From: Tubulanus polymorphus
Lineage: Eukaryota > Nemertea > Palaeonemertea > Tubulaniformes > Tubulanidae
Reading direction: 5' to 3'
DNA length: 64,000 nt
Assembly (NCBI RefSeq): GCF_964204645.1
Contig: NC_134028.1
Span: 23,038,153-23,102,152, forward strand
This document shows, piece after piece, positions 24,124-33,709 of this stretch. The translations under genes and the position numbers were made by a program. The stretch's first letter is position 1. The number at the start of each line of letters is the position of its first letter. The notes beneath the pieces were generated by a model. It did no database searches. It was not told where the DNA came from and saw only the letters and a list, made by a program, of their open reading frames with translations.

Positions 24124-24430
24124 GGGACGGATCTAGGATTTCTTTGAAGATGCAGAAAAAAGGGCAACCATACTTCTCAACTGGTGCTGTACAAGCACGT
24201 GCAAAGCCTTTAGGGGGAAGCCCAGGAAATAGCCCCGGAAATAATCACCCAGGAAATTCCGAAAACCTACACTTACTTTAGTGACTTTTCAGGGTATCTG
24301 ATCTGAGTATTTACATTATAGCAACTGTGAAACTATAAATGTACTAACACTATATTAAAAATTGAGGCAGAAAAAAGGCACTCAGAAAATGTTAGGGCAG
24401 GTGTCCCCCCCCCCTGGATCCACCCATGAT
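24124..24430. mobile_element. Dispersed element with GGGACGGATCTAGGATTT / GGATCCACCC ends
   Basis: The left end GGACGGATCTAGGATTT and the right end CCCCCTGGATCCACCC are roughly complementary. The interior has two copies of a GCAGAAAAAAGGGCA-like segment. Probably a non-autonomous transposon; class not determined. Confidence 0.45.
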
Positions 24431-26024
24431 ACCAAGGCCCACAGCATGAGGAATATGTGGTGGGCTCATTTCTAGTTTGGTCGGAACCACTGATCTACTC
24501 CCAGAATAGTTTTGAAAATTTGATGTATTGATACAGCATCTGATTGTTTCCTATCTATTAAACGAAGGTCTAGAAAAATAAACCCATTTTATATAAATGT
24601 ACATGTAATTAGTTGTATGTGCAGGTAAGTGTAATACGTTTCAGCTTCATAATCATTTTGATTAGAAATGGTAGCAGGACAACGTGTCCTTGCATTTAAC
24701 CTCAACTCCCCATTTAAAAAACTTTTCCTGTTAAGTTTTTGAATCAAGGCTATGATTCCTGTTTGCAGCAAACTACATGAATTTCCCTTTTTCGGCATCA
24801 GAGATATACGCGATAGAATATATTTTTTACTTCGGTGAAAAAACCTTTTTCTGTAAATGGTTTACATGTAGGCCAACAGTATTTTTCATTTTTGTTAATA
24901 CCAGCAAGATGCTTGACACGAAATGTCAAGAAACTTAAACAGGATAAAGTTGAGTTCGGTACATTAAGTTAAGACTTCACAAGGGATACCAGCTAACTTG
25001 GGTATGGGATAATCTTAGAAATCAACAGAACTCAATTCTTTTGTTTGGAACCCCTCCACGCTAGTGTGGGCCTGATGTCACAATTCTTCCTAACTTGCTG
25101 TTAACTCTACACTTGGAATAAACCCAACTCGAGTAAAAGAAAGTGAAACATCTCATATTCATTTTAGGCTCTCATCAGCATGTCCAAGCTGCATATTTTA
25201 TCCGTCAATGTATTTAAAATTCTGGATTGTAGAATGTATTTAAAATTCAGTAATGAGGGACTCATCATTGTGTCAAAATCGTTTGTGTCAAAATGGATTT
25301 AGACCTGGATCTTGCCGAATTGAATCATATTCATTAAACGTATAAAGGGCTTCAATTAGATTAATAATCCATCATCAATCTAGGTACGCTTGATTAACTA
25401 AACGATGCATACACAGACCACACTGTTCGTTGTTGTGTCACGTTCAAAATGACGCATCAGTGCAGAAAACAACGTCAAAACGCGCTGAATATTCTATTCA
25501 ACTTACCTGAATTCATTCAATTAGTTGGCATTGTCTGCAACGATCCGCAACGTCCCCCGAGTTGAACAATAAAACGATCGGTTCCAGTTGTAATAACCTC
25601 CTCATTCAACACAACAGCTGATAATAAACAATACAATTAAACCCTGCACCAGACCATGCGATCCTAGCGGCAATACCGACTCGCTCGCTTGCCACAGTAA
25701 CCTCCCATAAATACCAACTCTACTTTTAAATAAGCGATTAAAAAATCAGCAAAGACCGATACTAATTATTGAATACGGGTTATATATTTTATCTATAAAA
25801 ACATTTTAATAAAAATTGCAGAATATCTGCATAATATAATATACTGTACACTACATAACTACAGAATCCTTTTAATTTATAACTGTTAACTCTATAGAGT
25901 GTATTTGTTTACTGTAACAGCACCAGATGACCCTAGCCTCATAACAGCAGTTGCTAAAAGGTTATTTCATGATAACTCGAAATTAAGCAACCTTTGAGCT
26001 AGATGTGCTCTACTATACACTACA

Positions 26025-26292
26025 AGAGCCAGTTGCCCAAAAGTTGGTTAGAGTTAACCAGCGGAATAGTTGATATAATAACAATTGAAAGTTCATTGTT
26101 ACTATGGTATTTATCCGCCAGTTATATTTCAACCAATTTTTGAGCAACCACAGGGACTTGTCACAATTGATAGTGAATGAATCTAACCAGAATCTAACCC
26201 CAGTATCCCTGTATGGGTTGGTCATTGATACTACTGGTCTTATTTGTTCGCTATCAATTTTGACAAGTCCCAGCGTGAGCAAGTTGCCCTAA
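26025..26292. mobile_element. Palindromic element with a second element inserted in its right arm
   Basis: The outer element has left arm GCCAGTTGCCCAAAAGTTGG and right arm CCAATTTTTGAGCAAC. Inside that right arm lies an inner palindrome (about 26149-26276) with ends CACAGGGACTTGTC and GACAAGTCCCAGCG, flanked by TGAGCAAC on the left and TGAGCAAG on the right, an almost perfect 8-bp duplication as hAT transposons make. Confidence 0.65.
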
Positions 26293-26443
26293 GTGTATCG
26301 TCATCATCGCTGTTGAGTAGTAGATCATACGACAGAGGATGAGAACTAAATTCGAAGTGACTACTCGCCCAAAATCGGACGGACGATGGATCCGCCCCGG
26401 GTCGGTGTTAAGGATGAGAACTACAGTCAGTGATTGTTTAGAG

Positions 26444-28599
26444 TTATTCGCCTCCCGCTTTGATCGTGGCTACGTTCACCGACATGTCGGTAAATTGCGA
26501 CGCCGTTCCGTCGACTGTTTGAACTTCGTAACCGAGTTTCTTCATGTCTTTCTCGACGACGCTGAACGACAACGTGACGTATCCTTGCGAACGAACCCTC
26601 GTAACTGTCAAATATAGAATACTGAATCCATCAGGCGTCTTACACATCATAGGGACTTGTCGTAATTGATAGCGAATGAATAAAACCAATATCAGTGACC
26701 AGCTTTAGTATCCCTGGGGCTGGTTTTACAGACTGTTATTACTTTAAACTGGGGGGTTAACTTAATAATTCAATACCAATATACTTAGCCCCAGAGTTAA
26801 CAGTAATACCGGTCTATAAAACTTGGCCCTGTAGTTATTGTATCATATAGGGATACCAGAGCTGGTCATTGATATTGGTTTTATTCATTAACTATCAATT
26901 GTGACCCTGTGTTACGGAAAGATTCCTCAGAAATAACGGGGTCGTCAAAAATCAGAAAAAAATATGTAATTCAAATTAATTTTTCCCCGAGAATCAGGGA
27001 ATTCGGACTCTTTTCTTGAAAATCGAGGAATTTTTGGGCGGCGTCTGGTTCTTGCTGGTGATCGAGTGGCAAGATGAACCTCTTGATAAGAAACAAGTGA
27101 ATTATTAAGAGTTGACAGTAAACCGTTTCATACCTTCTCTACCCTCTCCTTGAGCGATGACGCGAGGATCCACAAATTCTGGACGCCTTCCAAGCATCCA
27201 GCCTGTCAGTTTTTGCAGTTTCGAAGATGACTCCGGTACAAACATGGCGATTTTCCTTTTGTGTCTGCAATGATAAACACAATTTCAAGTTTTTTGATGA
27301 CAGTATTTCACTGGGGACTGGGGAGGGGTTGTTTACTGACTCAACTACTCACCTGCCAGGGGTAACTGGAATATGGGTGGCTCCATATCCCCGTACTACG
27401 TCGTTTCCAAATATATCAATACCATACGAGTATACAACTATTTGTGGCCCTAAAAATAATTCCATAAAAATCAGATCATAACTAACCCACAATTACTGAG
27501 GTATACGAAGAGATTTATCTCTGAAAAATAATGGCAATGCTGAAACCGTTTTTACCGATTTTGAATAAAACCAAACTTTATCAAACTTCACTAACCCAAA
27601 TATCCGCAAAAAAGTGTAAATTTGGGAGTCCCTTTCGAGTGAAGCTGACATGTGGTAAACAATTAAGATATTACATTTACCAACTTGAAAATGAAATTGT
27701 TACTCTTATCATTTGGTGTAGTTAATATGAAAAGAATGTTATCTTAATAATACCTGATTAAAATCAGATTCTTAACTAGGGTTGAGTATTGTCATAAACT
27801 CGATATTGAGAACTTACATCCAGATGGATTTGTGCTTTTAAAAGTGATATCTATCGGAAAATTGAATACATGCATTTGTCTGTCATCTCTGCTTTTCTTA
27901 GCTGTTTGGGTCATGCCCTCTTCAAGACCCTGAGAAAAAGACAAATACGATATTTCTACACTTAAAAGCTGACATTGATGTGCGTGGTTGAATGTCAATG
28001 TCAATGCTTACCGAAGTGATAACCCAATCAGGTCCATAAACAAAACAATATCGACACCAAATATCATCAAATTCTGGGAACTGAAATAAAACAACACAAA
28101 TGAGTATAGCCTACATTCCATCCACACACAGCAGCATACCAATAGACAAAAAGAGCAGTTTACAATCACCCGAGAGGCTTTAATTTAAAGTGCAGTTCAG
28201 CAATAAAAAATGAGACCATCATTAAAATTCTTCCTGTGAGCGTACCGTCGCCGAGTGGAACCACAGCAGAGGATACCTCGGTGAAGAAGTAGGCCTACTT
28301 GCTGACCGAGGTGATATCTTCGTCAATCTATAGAGGTGGTACTAAAGCTAGTTAACTTATTAAGTAGGCTAGGATCGAGTAGTAGAGGCTATTTGTAAAA
28401 GCGTCTATAGCAACCAATTTAGATTATACATCATGTGAATATAAGCCATTTATTTCGTCAAAGACTTCCCTAGAAACATGCACCGAAAAGTGTTTAAGCA
28501 ACTGAAGGTATCAAAATTTGAATAGCCGCAATAGTTTACCTCAGCAGATTCAATTTGTCCACTGAGTTTCACCAGGAATACGGAATTCGCTCCAGCCAT
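26444..28599 (-). CDS. B9D1: B9 domain-containing protein 1 (transition-zone MKS complex)
   Basis: Six exons on the minus strand: 28599-28540, 28080-28012, 27929-27818, 27449-27353, 27264-27134, 26604-26444. Phases agree and give 209 residues (human about 204). The family N-terminus is plain ([20 protein letters not shown]), followed by the B9 (C2-like) core with [15 protein letters not shown]-type [40 protein letters not shown] and [14 protein letters not shown]. In animals B9D1 works with B9D2 and MKS1 at the ciliary transition zone, gating membrane proteins into cilia and supporting Hedgehog signalling. The last 25 or so residues have diverged. The start codon lies 132 bp from that of the FKBP gene on the other strand, so the two probably share a promoter. 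Confidence 0.97.
26646..26918. mobile_element. hAT-like palindrome split by a second palindromic element
   Basis: The outer arms (AGGGACTTGTCGTAATTGAT... and ...ATCAATTGTGACCCTG) match the inner element at 26149-26276. They are separated at the hairpin loop by another element, about 26715-26834, with ends GGGCTGGTTTTACAGAC and GTCTATAAAACTTGGCCC. Outer loop sequences GACCAGCTTTAGTATCCC and GGGATACCAGAGCTGGTC still pair across the insertion. Confidence 0.7.
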
Positions 28600-28731
28600 C
28601 TTCAATCTTTCGCTATATTACGGATAGGGACTTGTTGAAACCCAAAACCGCATTTTCCTAATAGCCAGCTCCACATTCGTAAAAATAGCAGTACAGGCAA
28701 TTTAATCGGTTATTGGCTTATTAAAATCACG
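28600..28731. promoter_or_regulatory. Shared divergent promoter region, B9D1 / FKBP
   Basis: The two start codons (28599 minus, 28732 plus) are separated by 132 bp only, which must hold both 5' UTRs and core promoters. No TATA box and no clear RFX X-box is visible. Inference from spacing. Confidence 0.6.
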
Positions 28732-29355
28732 ATGGCTCAAAAAGTTGCGGATGGAATAACTAAAGAAATACTGCGAGCAGGAAGCGGAGATAAACCGAAA
28801 GTTGGACAGAAGATCACAGTTCATTGCACCGGTTCATTATCCGGTAATCCGCCGAAAAAATTCTGGAGGTTTGAGTGTAACCGTAACCGAATATGAGCGT
28901 ACTATTTATCGAAATGGACTTCAACTTTATTTTCTGATATCATTTTCGTTTTTTGCAGCACCAGAGATCCGGGACAAAAAGAATTTACGTTTAAGGTTGG
29001 ATTGAATGAGGTCATTGAAGGTAGGTGACGTCTGTTATTTTTAGGCGGAAGGTGATATCTTGCAATCTTTATTATTCCTGTTAACGCTATTTTGCCAACA
29101 ACTCATTTTAATTGGTTAATTTACACCTGTGCACCGAGAAGTGCGTGTCTTAGAAGTAAGGCATGAATAATCTTAAAAATTAATTTTTTGTTTTTTAAAG
29201 GTTGGGATGTAGGATGTTTGACTATGCAGAAAGGTGAATTAGCTAAACTGACGATTCGTGGTGATAAAGCTTATGGTTCAAGAGGGTTTCGAGCTTGGGG
29301 AATTGGACCGAATGCCGAACTGATCTTCGAAATCGAAATGTTGCGCTTCGAATAG
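28732..29355 (+). CDS. FKBP12-type peptidyl-prolyl cis-trans isomerase (plant/protist-like variant)
   Basis: Three exons, 28732-28868, 28959-29020 and 29201-29355, giving 117 residues: a single cytosolic FKBP domain that catalyses prolyl bond isomerisation. Conserved core: GQKITVHCTG, FTFKVG, EVIEGWDVG, MQKGELAKLTI, AYGSRGF, AWGIGPNAELIFEIE. Trp of the pocket floor and the AYG tyrosine are present. Two pocket positions differ from human FKBP12: the tyrosine of HYTG is Cys (HCTG) and the aspartate after KF is Trp (KFWST). HCTG, KFWSTRDPGQK and AWGI-PN are hallmarks of the plant-type FKBP12 rather than animal FKBP1A. The gene has normal introns, so it is not a recent bacterial contaminant. Confidence 0.93.
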
Positions 29356-29486
29356 AATTCTAGAACATACTGATGGAATATTCTTTCAGACATTCCTCCG
29401 TAACACCTCCATTCAACGAGAGTCTTTGAAAAAATCATGTCGCCAATTCACTCGATTCAATTTTCTGTATTTTTCGTACGCATTTG

Positions 29487-29492
29487 AATAAA
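29487..29492 (+). promoter_or_regulatory. Polyadenylation signal, FKBP gene
   Basis: AATAAA, 132 bp after the FKBP stop codon. Confidence 0.65.
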
Positions 29493-29594
29493 ATTTAATT
29501 TCTGTATCAGAAACTCTCAGAAATTGTGTCGTAGATCACAGAATTCAGAATGGAAGAAACAGAACACGATCAATTCATCCAGGATGAAGAAGTA

Positions 29595-29600
29595 TTTATT
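29595..29600 (-). promoter_or_regulatory. Candidate polyadenylation signal, GALK1
   Basis: AATAAA on the minus strand, about 460 bp after the GALK1 stop. With the FKBP signal about 100 bp away, the two genes would end almost back to back. Confidence 0.45.
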
Positions 29601-30061
29601 ATTCAATATAATGAAGTATAGAAATATTTACTACGAATAAATAGCACATATTCTGTAAGACTCAAGACTGAATTACAATATTTTTAAGATTCTACTTTTA
29701 AAGTAAATATGTAGAGCATTATGCATCACTATTACAACATAATATAAAGATTAATTAAAATAGAAAATGGGAACCTAAATCTGATTTCAAACGAACAATT
29801 TTACAACGAACCCTTTCATAATTATTACCCTTTACTTCCCGAAAATAGAATAGTTCCCTGGTTCACCAGATTTGATCGGCTTTATAATGATATAATTCTA
29901 TAAAAGTTTTGCACAAAACATAGCCTGTCTTCCCGTCAGTATTGATGCCTTACCACATAACAAATGATAATATGACCTTTTAGAAATTGCGCGGACTTGT
30001 CTAAGAAATCTTACAATGCGTTGGACCATCAATATAGCGTTGTCACATGACTGCACGACCT

Positions 30062-33000
30062 CTAAATTTGTAAAGGCCTTGCTCCAGCTGAAGGTTTCGA
30101 TATATAGAATGAAGCTGTTCCCGTATAACGTTTCTGAAATGAGATATCATTTGATAGAAATTAAAATAGATATGAAGAACGCATTTTATTCGGTGTCCAC
30201 GTTTAATTTACCTTGACATGTTGAATAAGATTATCGACATCTGATTTATTAACTAACGTTACAGTACAACCGCCGAAACCACCACCAGTCATACGCGATC
30301 CATAAACGCCTTCCACTTCTAAAGCCGCTTCAACTAATACGTCCAACTCGGGACAAGAAACCTCGTAATCATCCCTACAATTAAACAAACAAAATGTACA
30401 AACTTGGATCAAATATAAACACAAAGTACAGTCAACCCCGATTTACCGCCCACGCCGGTACAGAACGATTTTGGTGGTATAGATAGTATGGCGGTATATT
30501 GGGGGTGTTTTACTGTGTATTCGTATAGAGATGTACATTGAGAAAACCTGGCGGTAGGCAGTATATGGGGCGTTGACTGTATGGTGCTATTTTTCCATGT
30601 CGGGATTCTATCGGTACTACGTTCACCTCAAAATCTTAATTTTTATTCGCCCAGCGCTCATAAACCACCCTTGCTGAACCTACAGGCGGTATATCAGGGG
30701 ATGACTGTAAATCTCGAAATCAATACAGTCTTATAATAGTGTACACGACAGGTGCATTCAGCCCCGAACGTTAGTTTCCCTGATTCTCCTATTACCTGAG
30801 TGAATTGTGGCTCTCAACCATCAGTTTACCGAATTTCGTATAATCCGAGTTTTCTAAAGCTGGTAATGATTCTTCAGTGCGGTGTATCTCTCCTATAACG
30901 TGACGAGCGCGCCTGTAAACAACCGCATCGAACTCCGGTTTCTTAGCTGAAAAAAACCACCAAATCTTAGATAATCGACGAGACACAACCTCGATGAAAC
31001 ACTCTGCGTCCACGTCGTAACAATACATTAGTATCAGAAAGGTTTCAACTATATCCTAATAATGGTCATCTTCAGGAAAACTTATGTTACAACAAAATAG
31101 ATGTATCTCGAAAGCTAATTGTGTCAGGGTGGCTACTGAAAAATCTACTCAAAAAACCAGGATGCCACAGGGAATTGAGATAATGCTATTGACCACACGT
31201 TTCTTAATCGTGATTCAATGTAAAGTGAATAAATTGTAACATTTTAAACCTAGAAATTTTGTGTGCGTTGTTACAGTAGTATTCCTGAAGATGAAACTTA
31301 GGATATACCGAAACATCAAGAATAAATCATAAACTAAATGAAGGAAACCTTTTTTTTTAATGAATGTGGGTTTTTCCGGAATCTTTAAAACATGATTTTA
31401 AAACATTACCTTCTAAATCAGCGATAGTCGCGTTTCTAAGACTGGTTTTGCCGAGAAGTTCAGCGGCCTGTTCGCACTGTTTACGACGAGTAGGATATTC
31501 ACTACCTGTTAATTCATGGCGAACATTAGAGTTGATGACGATGACAGCAACCTGTTGATCGGTAAGCGGTACCGGTATAGCTTCTAGAGATCTGTAAAAC
31601 ACCGAGTAATATCAATTAGTCACAATCGGACCCAGGCAATTTACAAATCCCCTGATTTTTCTGTGTGTTAACTTGGTGAATCAGAAAAATTTCCTGGTTT
31701 AAAATGTTACAATTGATTAGATTTTCAATGAATTATATAATTGAAAGAAACATGCGGTCAATTTCATATCCTAATTCCCTGATTTTCTCAAAATTCATCA
31801 AATTCCCCGAGTTTTCCTGATTTTTCTCTAGATTTTTCTGATTCCCTGAGTTTTCCAGGTCAGTGGCCACCCTGCTAGGGGATCTTACAAGCTTTCAGTA
31901 AATACCGTCCAAATTTGGAATCCCCTGTAAAACATGAATCTAACCTGCAATCTATCAAAAGAGCATGACCTTCTTTGGCCATAGTTGAAATGAATTGATC
32001 CATTATACCACAAGGCATACCAGCAAAATCATGTTCAGCTTTCTGGCAAGCCAATGCTTTCTCTTTCAAATCGTCAGTTCGGTCGCCGGTTAACTCTTCC
32101 AAAAATGTGTAAGTCGCAACTTCTAAAGATGCTGAACTAGACACACCGCCCCCTAGTGGCACTGATGAATGAATAACCGCATCAAATGATGGCGGAATCT
32201 TTCCTGAAATTAACATTGAAAATGTTGAAGTCCCTGTGCTGATAACCTGCAATTAATATTCCCAAATCAGGAGCAATTGCAGTTTAGGTGCCTCTTAAAG
32301 TTTATGCCATGTACCTAAACTCACCATAACCCTAATCTTCAATTACACTAGCACCATATAGCAGAAAGAGGTAACCTAAATTGCAGTTAGACAAACAATC
32401 ATTTACCTTTGAAATTAGCGATAACACCTTTCACGTAGTTGGACCAAGTAGGTTTTCCAGGTTTTAAAGGTTGTTCCGCAGATGCTAACGGAAATTCTAC
32501 ATAATTTGGTTGATCAGCATTTTCTGCTAATGTCTGTATTCTACACGCGTTACTGTCATTTTTGGCGCCAACAATAACTGTCACCTCTGGCAACGCCTAA
32601 AAAGAGGTATTATATGACATGTAATGATTAACGAATTCAAAAAACAACAGGAAAACATTGCTACCTTTTGAATTCAACTTGAATAGATAACTGGTTCAAA
32701 GGTCTCTGACCAATATAACAATATGATGATGATAAATGAAGAAATCCCACACTTCGAATTTAAAATTATACGATCAAATTTATTATTATGAAACCACAAC
32801 GTTTCAGCTGTTGACTAACAGCCATCATCAGGTGGAATGATGATGATGATACTAACTCAGTTATATTTAGGCAGTAATTATTTTACCGGATATGGTCACC
32901 GACTTCTCAACGCTATTTTGTCGGATATCGTCTCTTATTGGCTGATTTACTCCGCGCATGCGCAGAGAGGTGCGCGCGACTTAGAAAATTCAAAGGAAGT

Positions 33001-33602
33001 GTGGAGAACAGAGTTTGAGAAAATAGAGCGAGACTGGAACCCAGGCAAGTAAATTACTAGCGCATCATCATACCACTAGACCACCGAGCTCGCTGACAGT
33101 CGGCTGAATGTTTTAACTACATAAAGCCTTACCTTACCACAACCCTAGTTGTGAAACAGAACAGAATCACTTCCTTATTATATGGAAGTGATTATTTAGC
33201 CGGGTTCTGATATTTGATAGTTATCACAGGGACCTGACACAAAAGTTTTTCGACTCCATTATCCTAGGTACTAAAAACTTTATATATATATATATATATT
33301 ACCTAGGATACTGGGGCCAAACAACTCTTGTGTCAGGGTCGACCTGTGATAGTTATAGTTAAATCAGTCGACACTGACAGTGAATTTCGACGTGTTACTC
33401 TCTGTAATTAGCACGACCGATGTTATCACTCGTTGATTTCGATGCTTACCATCGGTAAAACAAAGCCTTCATTATAATCAGTGTGTTCGCCTATCAGGTT
33501 TACTCGACCGGGCGCGCATCCTGCTACTGTAGGCGCGTATTTAAACAATTCTTTGAACTTTACCACAGCGGCCTCGACTAATACACCGACTGGATCAGCC
33601 AT
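30062..33602 (-). CDS. GALK1: Galactokinase
   Basis: Seven exons on the minus strand: 33602-33450, 32596-32407, 32203-31945, 31591-31410, 30946-30796, 30374-30212, 30133-30062. All phases agree; 389 residues (human GALK1 392). GHMP-kinase enzyme that phosphorylates galactose to galactose-1-phosphate, the first committed step of the cytosolic Leloir pathway. Galactokinase signature [13 protein letters not shown] at residues 32-44, GHMP ATP-binding loop [13 protein letters not shown] at 130-142, the catalytic-Asp segment [12 protein letters not shown], and the C-terminal [11 protein letters not shown] at 337-347 are all intact. The [13 protein letters not shown] and [21 protein letters not shown] stretches identify GALK1 rather than GALK2. 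Head-to-head with ANKRD54, 107 bp between start codons. Confidence 0.98.
30429..30579. mobile_element. TA-type palindromic MITE, CAGTCAACCCC subfamily
   Basis: Starts TA-CAGTCAACCCCGATTTAC and ends GGGGCGTTGACTG-TA: TA target duplication and inverted ends, 151 bp, inside a GALK1 intron. A partial arm (GGCGGTATATCAGGGGATGACTGTA) follows at about 30684-30709. Confidence 0.72.
31640..31876. repeat. Dispersed AT-rich repeat ending TCAGTGGCCACCCTG
   Basis: A stretch rich in 'TTCCCTGATTTT' and 'TTCCCTGAGTTTTCCAGG', ending CAGTGGCCACCCTG. Similar ends occur at 49393 and 52556 and, inverted, at 31126 (CAGGGTGGCTAC) and 38615. Likely the right arm of a common non-autonomous transposon. Confidence 0.6.
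33226..33348. mobile_element. Palindromic element with central TA repeat
   Basis: Arms CAGGGACCTGACACAAAAG and TTGTGTCAGGGTCGACCTG surround ATCCTAGGTACT, a TA run and TTACCTAGGAT. A relative lies at 56255-56375. Confidence 0.65.
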
Positions 33603-33709
33603 CTCTGCGTACCGGTTAGTGGCGCCCTCTCCTCGCTTACCAGCGGTGGACTCGACTTTTCGTCGTTTTCAAAGATGTAAACAAACTGATCTAATCGACT
33701 GTTTAAGCT
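33603..33709. promoter_or_regulatory. Shared divergent promoter region, GALK1 / ANKRD54
   Basis: 107 bp separate the two start codons (33602 minus, 33710 plus). No TATA box seen. Inference from spacing. Confidence 0.6.

Larger units (their letters stand above)
21392..26443. other. Spacer between ADAMTS and B9D1
   Basis: Holds the ADAMTS 3' UTR (a candidate AATAAA at 22135-22140), a TA-type element (22509-22677), a dispersed element (24124-24430) and nested palindromes (26025-26292). A 106-codon frame at 23113-23433 is low in recognisable content and I do not call it a gene. Nothing else supportable. Confidence 0.6.
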
